From NCBI RefSeq assembly GCF_028276765.1, contig NZ_JAPYVU010000012.1:1-37640 (forward strand): DNA of 37,640 nt. The letters run 5' to 3'. The translations under genes and the position numbers were made by a program. The notes under the pieces were generated by a model. That model saw nothing but the letters and a program-made list of their open reading frames with translations. It was not told where the DNA came from and did no database searches. Positions 1 to 6,486 of this stretch are shown in pieces (position 1 is the first letter of the stretch; every line of letters begins with the position of its first letter). The DNA is from Sulfurihydrogenibium sp. Its GTDB lineage: Bacteria; Aquificota; Aquificia; Aquificales; Hydrogenothermaceae.

Positions 1-19
1 ATTTTTTAAACAGACAAAA

Positions 20-48
20 ATTCTATCACTTTTTATTTCTTTTGTCAA
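20..48 (-). promoter_or_regulatory. Strong sigma-70 promoter reading off the left edge (proximal)
   Basis: On the minus strand a perfect TTGACA (43-48) is followed after 17 bases by TAGAAT (20-25). The transcript would leave the window on the left, so its gene is not visible. It lies about 70 bp downstream of a second, equally good promoter, so the unseen gene has tandem promoters. Confidence 0.6.
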
Positions 49-93
49 GAGGTTTTTTCTTTCTTCTTATTCGTTTTTCAAATTGGACTAATT

Positions 94-121
94 ATTATAT
101 CCATTTTTTCTTGATTGTCAA
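94..121 (-). promoter_or_regulatory. Strong sigma-70 promoter reading off the left edge (distal)
   Basis: On the minus strand TTGACA (116-121) and TATAAT (94-99) are both perfect consensus hexamers separated by 16 bases. With the second promoter at 20-48 it would drive leftward transcription of a gene outside the window. Such tandem consensus promoters usually serve highly expressed genes. Confidence 0.65.
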
Positions 122-131
122 GGGGGTGTAG

Positions 132-277
132 GAGGGTGTTCTAAAATTTTCTTTCGTAAGCTTATCTTTTCGTGTTATCCTGAGGACCTAAGGCTGAAGG
201 ATCTCTTTCTCTTTTTCGATCTTTTGAAAGTATGAGATTCTTCGCTATCGCTCAGAATGACAACATTTTAGGACTCT
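132..277. repeat. MITE-like palindromic element, copy 1
   Basis: The core (174-261) is a GTTATCCTGAGG...GGATCTC arm facing a GAGATTCTTCGC...CAGAATGAC arm across a short AT-rich spacer. Outside the core are remnants of longer ends, GGGTGTTCTAAAATTTT at about 135 and ATTTTAGGACTCT ending at 277, which are inverted relative to each other. The same ends and core recur at 17072-17256, 19305-19462 and 24167-24312. There is no coding capacity. Confidence 0.7.
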
Positions 278-280
278 ATA

Positions 281-309
281 AAACAAAAAAGGCGGGACTA
301 TGCCCGCCC
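281..309 (-). terminator. Intrinsic terminator of the porin-like gene
   Basis: On the minus strand GGCGGG-CATAGT-CCCGCC forms a perfect 6-bp GC-only stem (291-296 with 303-308) followed directly by a TTTTTT-rich tract (282-290). It lies about 30 bp past the stop codon of the porin-like gene. Confidence 0.9.
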
Positions 310-338
310 TGTGTATGTGATTTTTAGATTTTTACTAA

Positions 339-1643
339 TTAGAACAAGAATCCAAGCTCTACAGCGCCAGTTGTTCTTGAAGTTTTAGCTTCACCTTTGT
401 CGTTAACAAATAAGTATCCAGATGTTCCATTGAAAGCATCACCAGAAGATTTAGCATAAGATACTTCAGCTCTTAAGAATGTGTTTTTAGTTGGGTTGTA
501 AGTTGGAGTAATTGTAAATGTCCACACTTTTTTAGCAGCTGCGTAATTGAATTGGTTTGCAGCGTTTGAAGGTTTCACCAATGTAGCTGCTGCTATTGCA
601 GGAATTAAAATTGTATCTTTGTTATCTGCATATTCAATTCTTACAGGAACTTGAACGCCTGCTACTGGTTTTACGTTAGCACAGAGTGCTGCACCCCATG
701 CGTTTGTAGAAGCAGAGTAGTTAGCAGGAAGAGGACCAATTGGTTTTCTTAAAACACTATTCCAAGCTTTCTTTAAGCCATCATCAGCTTTGAAGTAATC
801 AACTTCCAAGCCAAGAGATACGATTCCTAAATCTCCGCCAACTGTTAAAGCATAGATATCTCTGTTTCCGTTTTCATTGTAAGTATGTAAGCCAACATCA
901 ACCGGTAAGCCAAATTGCTTTAGGTTAGATGTAACACCAGCTTCAATGTAGTTAGAGTAGTTGTTTCCAATAACATTTTTATAAACAGGTCCCATTAATT
1001 GATAGTCTCCAGCTTTACCAGCACCTACGTAAACTTTTGCTACGCCAGCGTCGTATGTACCTCTTGCACCAGTTAATAATACTGGGTTAGCTGTAAATAA
1101 TACTCCTCTTGTGATGTGTGGGTTTAGGATTGTAACCGGTCTTTCACCAAAGTTTGTCCAGAGTAAACCAGCATCCAAGCTTAATCCAGCAACTGGTTTG
1201 TAAGTAACAAAAGCAAGCCATGGTTTGAAATCAGTAGTTTTACCGTAGCCTACAAGCTTATCAGCATTTTTGTTATTTATAGAATTAAATATATTTACAT
1301 TGTTTACAACCGTAGAGCTTGCTACTACCGTTGGAGCTTCCCAATAACCAAACGCTGCTGTAAATCCAATTCCACCATCTTGTGCTGGCTTTGTTAATCC
1401 AATGATTACGTTGTTAACAGAGAATGAGTCTTTCCCTGACCATGTGCCTGCGAGGCTTTGATTAAGCGGGTTGCTGATAAAAATTGCAGCATTTCTTAAT
1501 GCATGGTCATTGTTTTGTCCATTGTAAGATGCTGACACACCACCAAACATTGTGATGTCTGTGTTTGCTACTGTAATTTGTCCTGCGTTTGCTGCAGATA
1601 CTGCAAGCAATCCTGCTGCTGCTAATCCTACTACTTTCTTCAT
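339..1643 (-). CDS. Porin-like outer-membrane beta-barrel protein
   Basis: A 434-residue protein with a classical signal peptide of about 21 residues (MKK, then an Ala/Gly/Leu-rich core, ending near SAANA|GQ). The mature part alternates short hydrophobic and polar stretches with many Gly, Asn and aromatic residues, has no long hydrophobic helix, and ends in ...GFLF with a terminal Phe, the usual insertion signal of outer-membrane barrels. I read it as a general diffusion or substrate porin; the substrate is not deducible. The ATG at 1643 is chosen over an upstream in-frame start because it follows a perfect AAAGGAGG by 7 bases and opens directly into the signal peptide. It is monocistronic, with its own promoter and a strong terminator, which suggests high expression. 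Confidence 0.8.
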   Translation of the reverse strand: MKKVVGLAAAGLLAVSAANAGQITVANTDITMFGGVSASYNGQNNDHALRNAAIFISNPLNQSLAGTWSGKDSFSVNNVIIGLTKPAQDGGIGFTAAFGYWEAPTVVASSTVVNNVNIFNSINNKNADKLVGYGKTTDFKPWLAFVTYKPVAGLSLDAGLLWTNFGERPVTILNPHITRGVLFTANPVLLTGARGTYDAGVAKVYVGAGKAGDYQLMGPVYKNVIGNNYSNYIEAGVTSNLKQFGLPVDVGLHTYNENGNRDIYALTVGGDLGIVSLGLEVDYFKADDGLKKAWNSVLRKPIGPLPANYSASTNAWGAALCANVKPVAGVQVPVRIEYADNKDTILIPAIAAATLVKPSNAANQFNYAAAKKVWTFTITPTYNPTKNTFLRAEVSYAKSSGDAFNGTSGYLFVNDKGEAKTSRTTGAVELGFLF

Positions 1644-1687
1644 CGTAAAACCTCCTTTAATAAAGTTTTTAAAAAATCTGTTAATAA

Positions 1688-1716
1688 AAATTAACACACA
1701 TTATGATTTTTGTCAA
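1688..1716 (-). promoter_or_regulatory. Promoter of the porin-like gene
   Basis: Minus strand: perfect TTGACA (1711-1716), 17-bp spacer, TAATTT (1688-1693). It lies about 45 bp upstream of the porin start codon and just inside the boundary of the repeat unit that begins at 1731. Confidence 0.6.
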
Positions 1717-1730
1717 GCATTTTTTCTTTT

Positions 1731-1814
1731 GTCATCCTGAACGAAGTGAAGGATCTCATGTTTTAATGTCTTTCAAAAACAAAAATGAGATTCTTCGCTT
1801 ACGCTCAGAATGAC
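1731..1814. repeat. Palindromic repeat unit A
   Basis: An 84-bp unit: arm GTCATCCTGA...GAAGGATCTC, a spacer of about 28 bp, then arm GAGATTCTTCGC...CAGAATGAC. The second arm is an imperfect reverse complement of the first. The next unit starts 17 bp later. Confidence 0.8.
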
Positions 1815-1831
1815 ATTATTAGTGGTTTTTC

Positions 1832-1910
1832 GTCATCCTGAACGAAGTGAAGGATCTCCTCTTTTAATGTCTTTAAAAAAATGAGATTCTTCGCTTACGC
1901 TCAGAATGAC
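1832..1910. repeat. Palindromic repeat unit B
   Basis: A 79-bp unit nearly identical to the one at 1731-1814: both arms match almost base for base and only the AT-rich spacer is shorter. An isolated half arm (GTCATCCTGAGG) follows at 1931-1942. The tandem arrangement resembles BIME or REP clusters. Confidence 0.8.
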
Positions 1911-2103
1911 ATAGCCGGTTCGGTGTCTTTGTCATCCTGAGGTTTTTTAACTTATTCAATTTTCATTTTTACTATATACAACTTTCATGCCAATTTTTTA
2001 GTTTTATACTTTCCTGTTATTTACTTATCGTTTATAAACATACTAAACTTTAGTTTTTTGCATTTTGGCAAATTGCAAAAGAAAAGTTAAGAAGTGGGAA
2101 GAT

Positions 2104-2130
2104 GAGATTCTTCGCCGGCTGCAGAATGAC
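2104..2130. repeat. Isolated right arm of the palindromic repeat
   Basis: GAGATTCTTCGCCGGCTGC followed by AGAATGAC, a variant of the right arm with a GCCGGC centre. The same variant occurs, with changes, at 4682-4709. No matching left arm stands directly before it. Confidence 0.6.
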
Positions 2131-2150
2131 ATCATAGAGGCATAAAGGCG

Positions 2151-2255
2151 GAGATTCTTCGCTGACGCTCAGAATGACGAATAAGGTTGCCTTTTCCTGA
2201 TGCTTATCATTCAATCTTTTCCTGTCATTCTGAGGCCGTAAGGCCGAAGGATCTC
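2151..2255. repeat. Direct repeat, left copy flanking the GIY-YIG gene
   Basis: About 105 bp: a right arm (2151-2178), then GACGAATAAGGTTGC and a linker containing TGCTTATCATTCAA, then a left arm (2224-2255, GTCATTCTGAGG...GGATCTC). The whole segment is repeated in the same orientation at 2599-2699 with few differences, so the nuclease gene lies between two direct copies. Confidence 0.75.
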
Positions 2256-2291
2256 ATGATTTGATACTTTCTTAATTATGCTAATTTGAGA

Positions 2292-2297
2292 TATAAT
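2292..2297 (+). promoter_or_regulatory. -10 element giving a possibly leaderless GIY-YIG mRNA
   Basis: A perfect TATAAT ends 6 bases before the ATG at 2304, so transcription would start at or within a base or two of the start codon. No Shine-Dalgarno sequence stands before the ATG. The -35 region is poor (TTCTTA at 2269-2274, 17-bp spacing). Confidence 0.45.
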
Positions 2298-2303
2298 TAT
2301 CAA

Positions 2304-2591
2304 ATGGAACAGTATTTTGTGTATATCTTAACAAACAAATACAATAAAGTACTTTATGTTGGAGTTACTAACAACCTTGTTAGAAGAGTTTATGAACATA
2401 AAAACAAACTTATAAGTGGATTTACTTCAAAATATAACGTTAGTAAACTTGTTTATTATGAGAGTTTTCTTTCTGTTTTTGATGCGATAAAAAGAGAGAA
2501 AGAGATAAAAGGTTGGAGAAGGGAAAAGAAAGTCGCATTGATTAATTCTTTTAATCCTGAATGGAAAGATTTATATGAAGAATTAATTTGA
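2304..2591 (+). CDS. Small GIY-YIG nuclease-family protein inside a repeat element
   Basis: A 95-residue single-domain protein of the short GIY-YIG superfamily (the UPF0213/YhbQ-like size class). The signature is near the N terminus: FVYILTNK, then LYVGVTNNLVRRVYEHK, with the VYI and YVG pair, the Arg of NNLVRR and the catalytic-type EHK. The C terminus keeps the usual REKEIKGWRREKK and NPEWKDLYEE blocks. Family members are Mg-dependent nucleases of often unknown target. The ATG at 2304 is preferred over an in-frame TTG at 2286 because the TTG lies upstream of the perfect -10 box. The gene sits exactly where the short AT spacer lies in the other repeat units, between a left arm at 2224-2255 and a right arm at 2599-2626, which suggests it belongs to the repeat family. 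Confidence 0.85.
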   Translation: MEQYFVYILTNKYNKVLYVGVTNNLVRRVYEHKNKLISGFTSKYNVSKLVYYESFLSVFDAIKREKEIKGWRREKKVALINSFNPEWKDLYEELI

Positions 2592-2598
2592 TAAAAAT

Positions 2599-2699
2599 GA
2601 GATTCTTCGCTATCGCTCAGAATGACGAATAAGGTTGCTTTTTAATGCTTATCATTCAACCTTTCCCTGTCATCCTGAGGCCGAAGGCCGAAGGATCTC
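2599..2699. repeat. Direct repeat, right copy flanking the GIY-YIG gene
   Basis: Same structure and orientation as 2151-2255: right arm (2599-2626), GACGAATAAGGTTGC linker with TGCTTATCATTCAA, left arm (2669-2699). Differences are a handful of substitutions and a 4-bp length change. Confidence 0.75.
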
Positions 2700-2757
2700 T
2701 TCTTTTAATGTCTTATGAAAACAAAAAAGGAGATTCTTCGCTTACGCTCAGAATGAC
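2669..2757. repeat. Palindromic repeat unit C
   Basis: An 89-bp standard unit (left arm 2669-2699, AT spacer, right arm 2730-2757) sharing its left arm with the direct repeat at 2599-2699. It ends 15 bp from the lpxC stop codon and could fold in the 3' end of the lpxC transcript. Confidence 0.75.
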
Positions 2758-2772
2758 ATCATGGTGTTTTAG

Positions 2773-3666
2773 TTAGCCTACCAAAGCCTCTTTATAATTT
2801 AGAATAAAATTTAAAACTTCTGATGCTGGTTTGATTGTAAAAAGAGAGTTTTCTACCAATGTTTTTACAAGCATAGCATTTAATCTGTGTCCGCCTTTAA
2901 AAGAGTAAACTTCTGCAACCAAAGGATAGCCAAGGAGATACAAATCACCGATTAAATCCAATACTTTGTGTCTTACAGGCTCGTCTTCAAATCTTAAACC
3001 CTCTTCGTTTATTACCTGATTGTTATGGAAAACAACAGCATTTTCAAGAGACCCACCCTTGGCAAGACCATTTTTCCTTAAGTACTCTACTTCTTCTAAA
3101 AAGCAATAAGTTCTTGCTGTATAAACGCCTTCATAAGACTCTTTTTCATAAGGTATGTATGTAAAGCTTTTATTTCCAATAATATCATTATTATAATTTG
3201 CTTGATATGTAATTTTTATTTCATTTGATGGCTTCGCCATAATAAATTTATCTTCTATTTCAACCTTTACAGGTTCTTCTAAAACTGCATATAATTTTTC
3301 TTCGTTGAGTGTTTTAATTCCGGCTTCTTTTATCTTTTCAACAAAACCTTTACTGCTTCCATCAAGGATTGGCAACTCCTCGCCTATTAGCTCAATATAG
3401 ACATTGTCAATTCCTGTAAAATAAAGTGCTGCCATTAGGTGTTCTATTGTCCTAACTGATACGCCGTCTTTGTATAAAGTTGTTGAATATTCAAAACTAT
3501 GGGCATGGTCTATCTTTGCAGGTATAACTACATTATTTTTGATAAAATTTATTCCTTCATTTTTATTTGCAGGGAAAAGCTTTATTTTAACATTATCTCC
3601 TGAGTGCAAGCCTATTCCTTCGATGGTTATCGGTTTTTTTATCGTTCTTTGAAATTGGCAGATCAT
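2773..3666 (-). CDS. lpxC: UDP-3-O-acyl-N-acetylglucosamine deacetylase
   Basis: LpxC catalyses the committed, zinc-dependent deacetylation step of lipid A synthesis in the cytoplasm. The 297-residue protein shows the N-terminal GIGLHSG motif, the first zinc His in IEHLMAAL, the zinc His/Asp cluster in RHKVLDLIGDL, and the catalytic His of the C-terminal FKGGHRLN. Length matches the family (about 300). Two ATGs lie 6 bp apart; the inner one (3666) is chosen because GGAG is 7 bases before it, whereas it touches the outer one. The gene is monocistronic here and diverges from the next gene. Its presence supports a Gram-negative, lipopolysaccharide-bearing envelope. Confidence 0.95.
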   Translation of the reverse strand: MICQFQRTIKKPITIEGIGLHSGDNVKIKLFPANKNEGINFIKNNVVIPAKIDHAHSFEYSTTLYKDGVSVRTIEHLMAALYFTGIDNVYIELIGEELPILDGSSKGFVEKIKEAGIKTLNEEKLYAVLEEPVKVEIEDKFIMAKPSNEIKITYQANYNNDIIGNKSFTYIPYEKESYEGVYTARTYCFLEEVEYLRKNGLAKGGSLENAVVFHNNQVINEEGLRFEDEPVRHKVLDLIGDLYLLGYPLVAEVYSFKGGHRLNAMLVKTLVENSLFTIKPASEVLNFILNYKEALVG

Positions 3667-3796
3667 AATCATTCTCCGTATTTTTTTGTTTAAAATTTAT
3701 ATGCAATTTTTATTCCAATCTTTGACATACGATTTAACAATAATTTTGTAATATTATAATTTGAATTTTTGCAAATTTTCAAAAAGGAGTCAAAAG

Positions 3797-4672
3797 ATGT
3801 TGGATGTAGAGTTTTTAAATGAAAAAGCAACAAAGCTAAAATCAGCTTTAAAAAAAATAAAGCAGATAATAGATTTTGGAGAAGATGCATTTTTAAAAAC
3901 TCCGATGTATCCAGATAGAGTTAAATACTATCTTATAATTTTATACGATGAGCTTGAAGCGATAGCTTGTCATATTCTTTCTAATTATTATAATGATAAA
4001 ATAAAAGAAAACTGTATAGAAAAGCTATCAAAAGATACGATTTTCTCAGAAAAGCTTAATAGAATTTTTGCAGATTTTAACGAGTTTAAAAATAAAGTAT
4101 TTCAAGAAAATTTCAGCTACTTGGAAAAACAGCTCTATCGTTTAACAAAAAATATAGTTGAAACCTTAGATGCATTGTTTATAAAAGAACTTTCAGATGT
4201 GGTAAAACAGCTAAAAGAAAAACAGCCAAAGCTTGCAATACCTGTAAATCTTGTAAAAGTCAATCATTATGCTTCTGCTATAAAAGGAGAAGTAAAAAGG
4301 TTAGAGACTTTTTCTAAAATGAGCGAGCAAGAGTTTAAAAATAATAGTTTTGCAATTGATAGAAGCAGGTATTTTATCGTCGTTGCAATAGATGGTGCGT
4401 TATGGATTTGTAGGCATATTTCAAGACAGCTAAAAGTAAAGTCTTCAAAAGACTGCTTTAAATCTTTGGCTGAAAATGGTTGTCTATCTGTGAAGCTTGC
4501 AGAAAATCTTGATAAAATTGCTCAGCTAAGAAATGATTTAGCAGACCCTACAAAAAGCATTGATTTAGATTTTCTGTATAAATTGGTAAAAGGTGATTTT
4601 AAAGCTTTAATGGATAGATTTATTTTAGAAGTTGCTAAGTCTATCAAGGAAGGATGTAAAGGTGAGAGGTAA
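3797..4672 (+). CDS. Tandem HepT-like (DUF86) protein
   Basis: A 291-residue, almost all-helical protein that reads as two DUF86/HepT-like domains in a row (about residues 1-140 and 150-291). Each starts with a helix around a paired D-R-x-x-Y/F block (PDRVKYYLIILYDELEAI and IDRSRYFIVVAIDGALWI). HepT toxins carry R-x(4-6)-H-x-Y; in the second half the position reads LRNDLADPTKSID, keeping Arg-Asn but lacking His-x-Tyr, and the first half has only FKNKVFQEN. No MNT-type nucleotidyltransferase partner is adjacent. I therefore expect a nucleotide-binding or scaffold role rather than an active toxin. The ATG at 3797 follows AAGGAG by 7 bases; a longer in-frame reading from 3761 has no such site. 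A weak promoter (TTAACA, 15 bp, TATAAT at 3755-3760) precedes it. Confidence 0.6.
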   Translation: MLDVEFLNEKATKLKSALKKIKQIIDFGEDAFLKTPMYPDRVKYYLIILYDELEAIACHILSNYYNDKIKENCIEKLSKDTIFSEKLNRIFADFNEFKNKVFQENFSYLEKQLYRLTKNIVETLDALFIKELSDVVKQLKEKQPKLAIPVNLVKVNHYASAIKGEVKRLETFSKMSEQEFKNNSFAIDRSRYFIVVAIDGALWICRHISRQLKVKSSKDCFKSLAENGCLSVKLAENLDKIAQLRNDLADPTKSIDLDFLYKLVKGDFKALMDRFILEVAKSIKEGCKGER

Positions 4673-4681
4673 GAAAAGGAA

Positions 4682-4709
4682 GAGATTCTTTGCCGGCTGC
4701 GGAAATGAC
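4682..4709. repeat. Degenerate right arm of the palindromic repeat
   Basis: GAGATTCTTTGCCGGCTGC followed by GGAAATGAC. It matches the variant arm at 2104-2130 with two or three changes and has no partner arm. It starts 10 bp after the HepT-like gene. Confidence 0.55.
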
Positions 4710-4787
4710 AGACAAGTTAACATCTTTATCAAATTTTTTGAAACAGTTTAATGAATAAAAAATTCACACAAACAGGAAGTCTAGCCA

Positions 4788-5153
4788 ATGGAAATATACA
4801 TAGGAACCGATATAGTAGAAAACAAAAGAATACAACAAGCCTATGAAAAGTACAAAGATAAATTCCTAACAAGAATTTATACACAAAAAGAAATAGAATA
4901 CTGCCTTAATAAAAAAGAATACATACAATGCCTTTCTACAAGATTTGCTGCAAAAGAAGCAACCATTAAAGCATACTACCAAGCCTTTAAAGAAATACTT
5001 ACATTTAAACAAATAGAAATCTTGGGACACAAAAACCAACCTGCAGAAATCTTACTGCATAACATAGAAAACCATTGTAATTTCAAGATAAAACTCTCTC
5101 TATCCCACGAAAAAAATTACTCAATCGCTACAGTAATCATATACACTGCATAA
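4788..5153 (+). CDS. acpS: Holo-[acyl-carrier-protein] synthase
   Basis: AcpS transfers 4'-phosphopantetheine from CoA to the serine of acyl carrier protein. The 121-residue protein has the family's three blocks: IGTDIVENKRI with the Mg-binding Asp, RFAAKEATIKA with the Mg-binding Glu and the CoA-contacting Lys, and the C-terminal SLSHEKNYSIATVI. Length is typical (about 120). AGGAAG stands 8 bases before the ATG. It lies between the HepT-like gene and the FliA gene, both well separated, so it is probably transcribed on its own or from upstream. Confidence 0.93.
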   Translation: MEIYIGTDIVENKRIQQAYEKYKDKFLTRIYTQKEIEYCLNKKEYIQCLSTRFAAKEATIKAYYQAFKEILTFKQIEILGHKNQPAEILLHNIENHCNFKIKLSLSHEKNYSIATVIIYTA

Positions 5154-5203
5154 TTTTAGCTGCAGTCCTTTTCTATTACATCTTGTAATAAAGTCAATTA
5201 AAA

Positions 5204-5221
5204 TTGGCATGAATTTTGCAT
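5204..5221 (+). promoter_or_regulatory. Sigma-54 (RpoN) promoter of the FliA gene
   Basis: TTGGCATGAATTTTGCAT has GG and GC exactly 10 bases apart and matches the consensus TGGCAYG-N4-TTGCW at every position except C to T at one tolerated site. The transcript would start near 5231, about 30 bases before the fliA start codon. A perfect 7-bp inverted repeat (TATTACA-TCT-TGTAATA, 5174-5190) lies just upstream. A sigma-70 reading (TTGGCA, 16 bp, TAATAG) is possible but weaker. Confidence 0.6.
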
Positions 5222-5261
5222 ATACTAATAGTAGAAAAAATTACTCCCTTGGAGGATAGTT

Positions 5262-5999
5262 ATGCAACTAAGAAAAGAGGAAAGAGAAAACATGATTAGA
5301 GAATTCCTACCAAAAATAAATTACATAGTAAAATCATTAAAACATCAAAATTTACCGCCAATAGTAGACGAAGAAGACCTTTTTCAAGTTGGAGTATTAG
5401 GGTTATATGATGCTCTTGAAAAGTTTGACCCATCAAAAGGAGTAAAATTCTCAACCTATGCAGAAATCAGAGTAAGAGGATACATTCTTGACCATCTTAG
5501 GCAGCTTGATTGGGTGCCAAGAAACGTAAGAAATAAAGTAAAAAACCTTGAAAACAAAATCGTAGAACTTGAAACAAAATTAGGAAGAGAAGCAAAGCCA
5601 GAAGAGATAGCAGAATACCTCGGTATGAGTCTTGAAGAGTATATGGCATATGCAGAAAAAACAGTTAATAAAATTCTAATATCCTTAGATTCTGATATTA
5701 GTAAAGATGACGATGAAAGCTTGCACCTTTGGGAAGTAATTTCAACAAATGACGATACACCAGAAAAGTACGTAGAAGAAAAACAGCTTAAAGAAATTCT
5801 TTCTGATATAATAATGAATAAGCTTGATGAAAGGGAAAGATTGATAGTTACTCTTTACTATTATGAAGACTTAAACATGAAAGAGATTGCAGAAATTTTA
5901 GGTTATTCAGAATCAAGAATTTCACAACTTCATACGGCAACTATGTTAAAAATTAGAAGATTAATTGAGGAATATTTAGAGGGAAATGATAAGAGATAA
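5262..5999 (+). CDS. fliA: FliA-type sigma-28 factor
   Basis: A 245-residue sigma factor with region 2 at about residues 12-90 (DLFQVGVLGLYDALEKFDP, then FSTYAEIRVRGYILD), the FliA-specific LRQLDWVPRNVRNKV, region 3 with KPEEIAEYLGMSLEEY, and region 4 at about 180-240 (LYYYEDLNMKEIAEILG, ESRISQLH). It has no region 1, and length matches FliA. It would direct late flagellar or chemotaxis genes. TTGGAGG at 5249-5255 precedes the ATG. The sigma-54 promoter match upstream suggests an RpoN to FliA cascade as in other deep-branching flagellates. No flagellar structural gene is in the window. The downstream gene overlaps its end by 14 bp. Confidence 0.88.
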   Translation: MQLRKEERENMIREFLPKINYIVKSLKHQNLPPIVDEEDLFQVGVLGLYDALEKFDPSKGVKFSTYAEIRVRGYILDHLRQLDWVPRNVRNKVKNLENKIVELETKLGREAKPEEIAEYLGMSLEEYMAYAEKTVNKILISLDSDISKDDDESLHLWEVISTNDDTPEKYVEEKQLKEILSDIIMNKLDERERLIVTLYYYEDLNMKEIAEILGYSESRISQLHTATMLKIRRLIEEYLEGNDKR

Positions 6000-6471
6000 A
6001 ATTGACTTATTGATTTATGATGTTGAATCTTTTATCTACTTTGGACAGAAGAAGATAGATAAGATAGTAAAAGAAGGCAGTGTTATATCCTTAGAAGATT
6101 CAATATTTATTTTAAACAACTTTGCAGAAACTCTAAGCAAAATTTCAGAAATCGTTAATAAAATCCCGGAGATAGAAAGTAAAGAAAAAGCTGAAGATGT
6201 TTGTAATATAACCCTTAGTGCTCTTGCATGGATTATTTTTACAATCCCGTCTTTAGAAGTTTACACTCCATTATTTCCGGAGAATTTTACAATTTATGAA
6301 AAAGATATAATAGACTTTTTAGCTCAAAGTATGATGGAGATTGAAATCTTGAAAGAGGATTTAGAAAATCTAAAATTTTTCTCAGCAGATATTGCTAAAA
6401 ACATCAAAGAAGCTTCTTTATTGTTTGGACATTTATCAAAAACATCGGAAAAAAGCACAGATTTTAATTAA
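5986..6471 (+). CDS. Uncharacterised acidic helical protein coupled to fliA
   Basis: A 161-residue protein that I do not recognise. It is Glu- and Ile-rich, predicted mostly helical, with a moderately hydrophobic stretch near residues 75-95 (LSALAWIIFTIPSLEVYTPLF) too short and polar for a confident membrane helix, and heptad-like spacing in the last 50 residues. There is no signal peptide. The ATG at 5986 lies inside the end of fliA, with GAGGG just upstream, so the two are translationally coupled. Co-expression with a flagellar sigma factor makes a regulatory or flagellar accessory role (for example chaperone-like) possible, but nothing in the sequence proves it. Confidence 0.65.
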   Translation: MIRDKIDLLIYDVESFIYFGQKKIDKIVKEGSVISLEDSIFILNNFAETLSKISEIVNKIPEIESKEKAEDVCNITLSALAWIIFTIPSLEVYTPLFPENFTIYEKDIIDFLAQSMMEIEILKEDLENLKFFSADIAKNIKEASLLFGHLSKTSEKSTDFN

Positions 6472-6486
6472 TATCATTATTCTGCT

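Noticed and set aside
1552-1740. Antisense ORF opposite the porin signal peptide
   Set aside because: It has no ribosome binding site and is a shadow of the Ala-rich porin leader.
1977-1993. Second sigma-54-like site on the minus strand (TTGGCATGAAAGTTGTA) toward the porin gene
   Set aside because: It resembles the site at 5204 strongly but the essential -12 GC is GT, and it lies over 300 bp upstream of the porin, which has a good sigma-70 promoter.
1731-2757. Clustered repeats as a possible CRISPR array
   Set aside because: The repeats are inverted pairs of unequal spacing with near-identical AT spacers, not direct repeats with unique spacers, and no cas gene is present.
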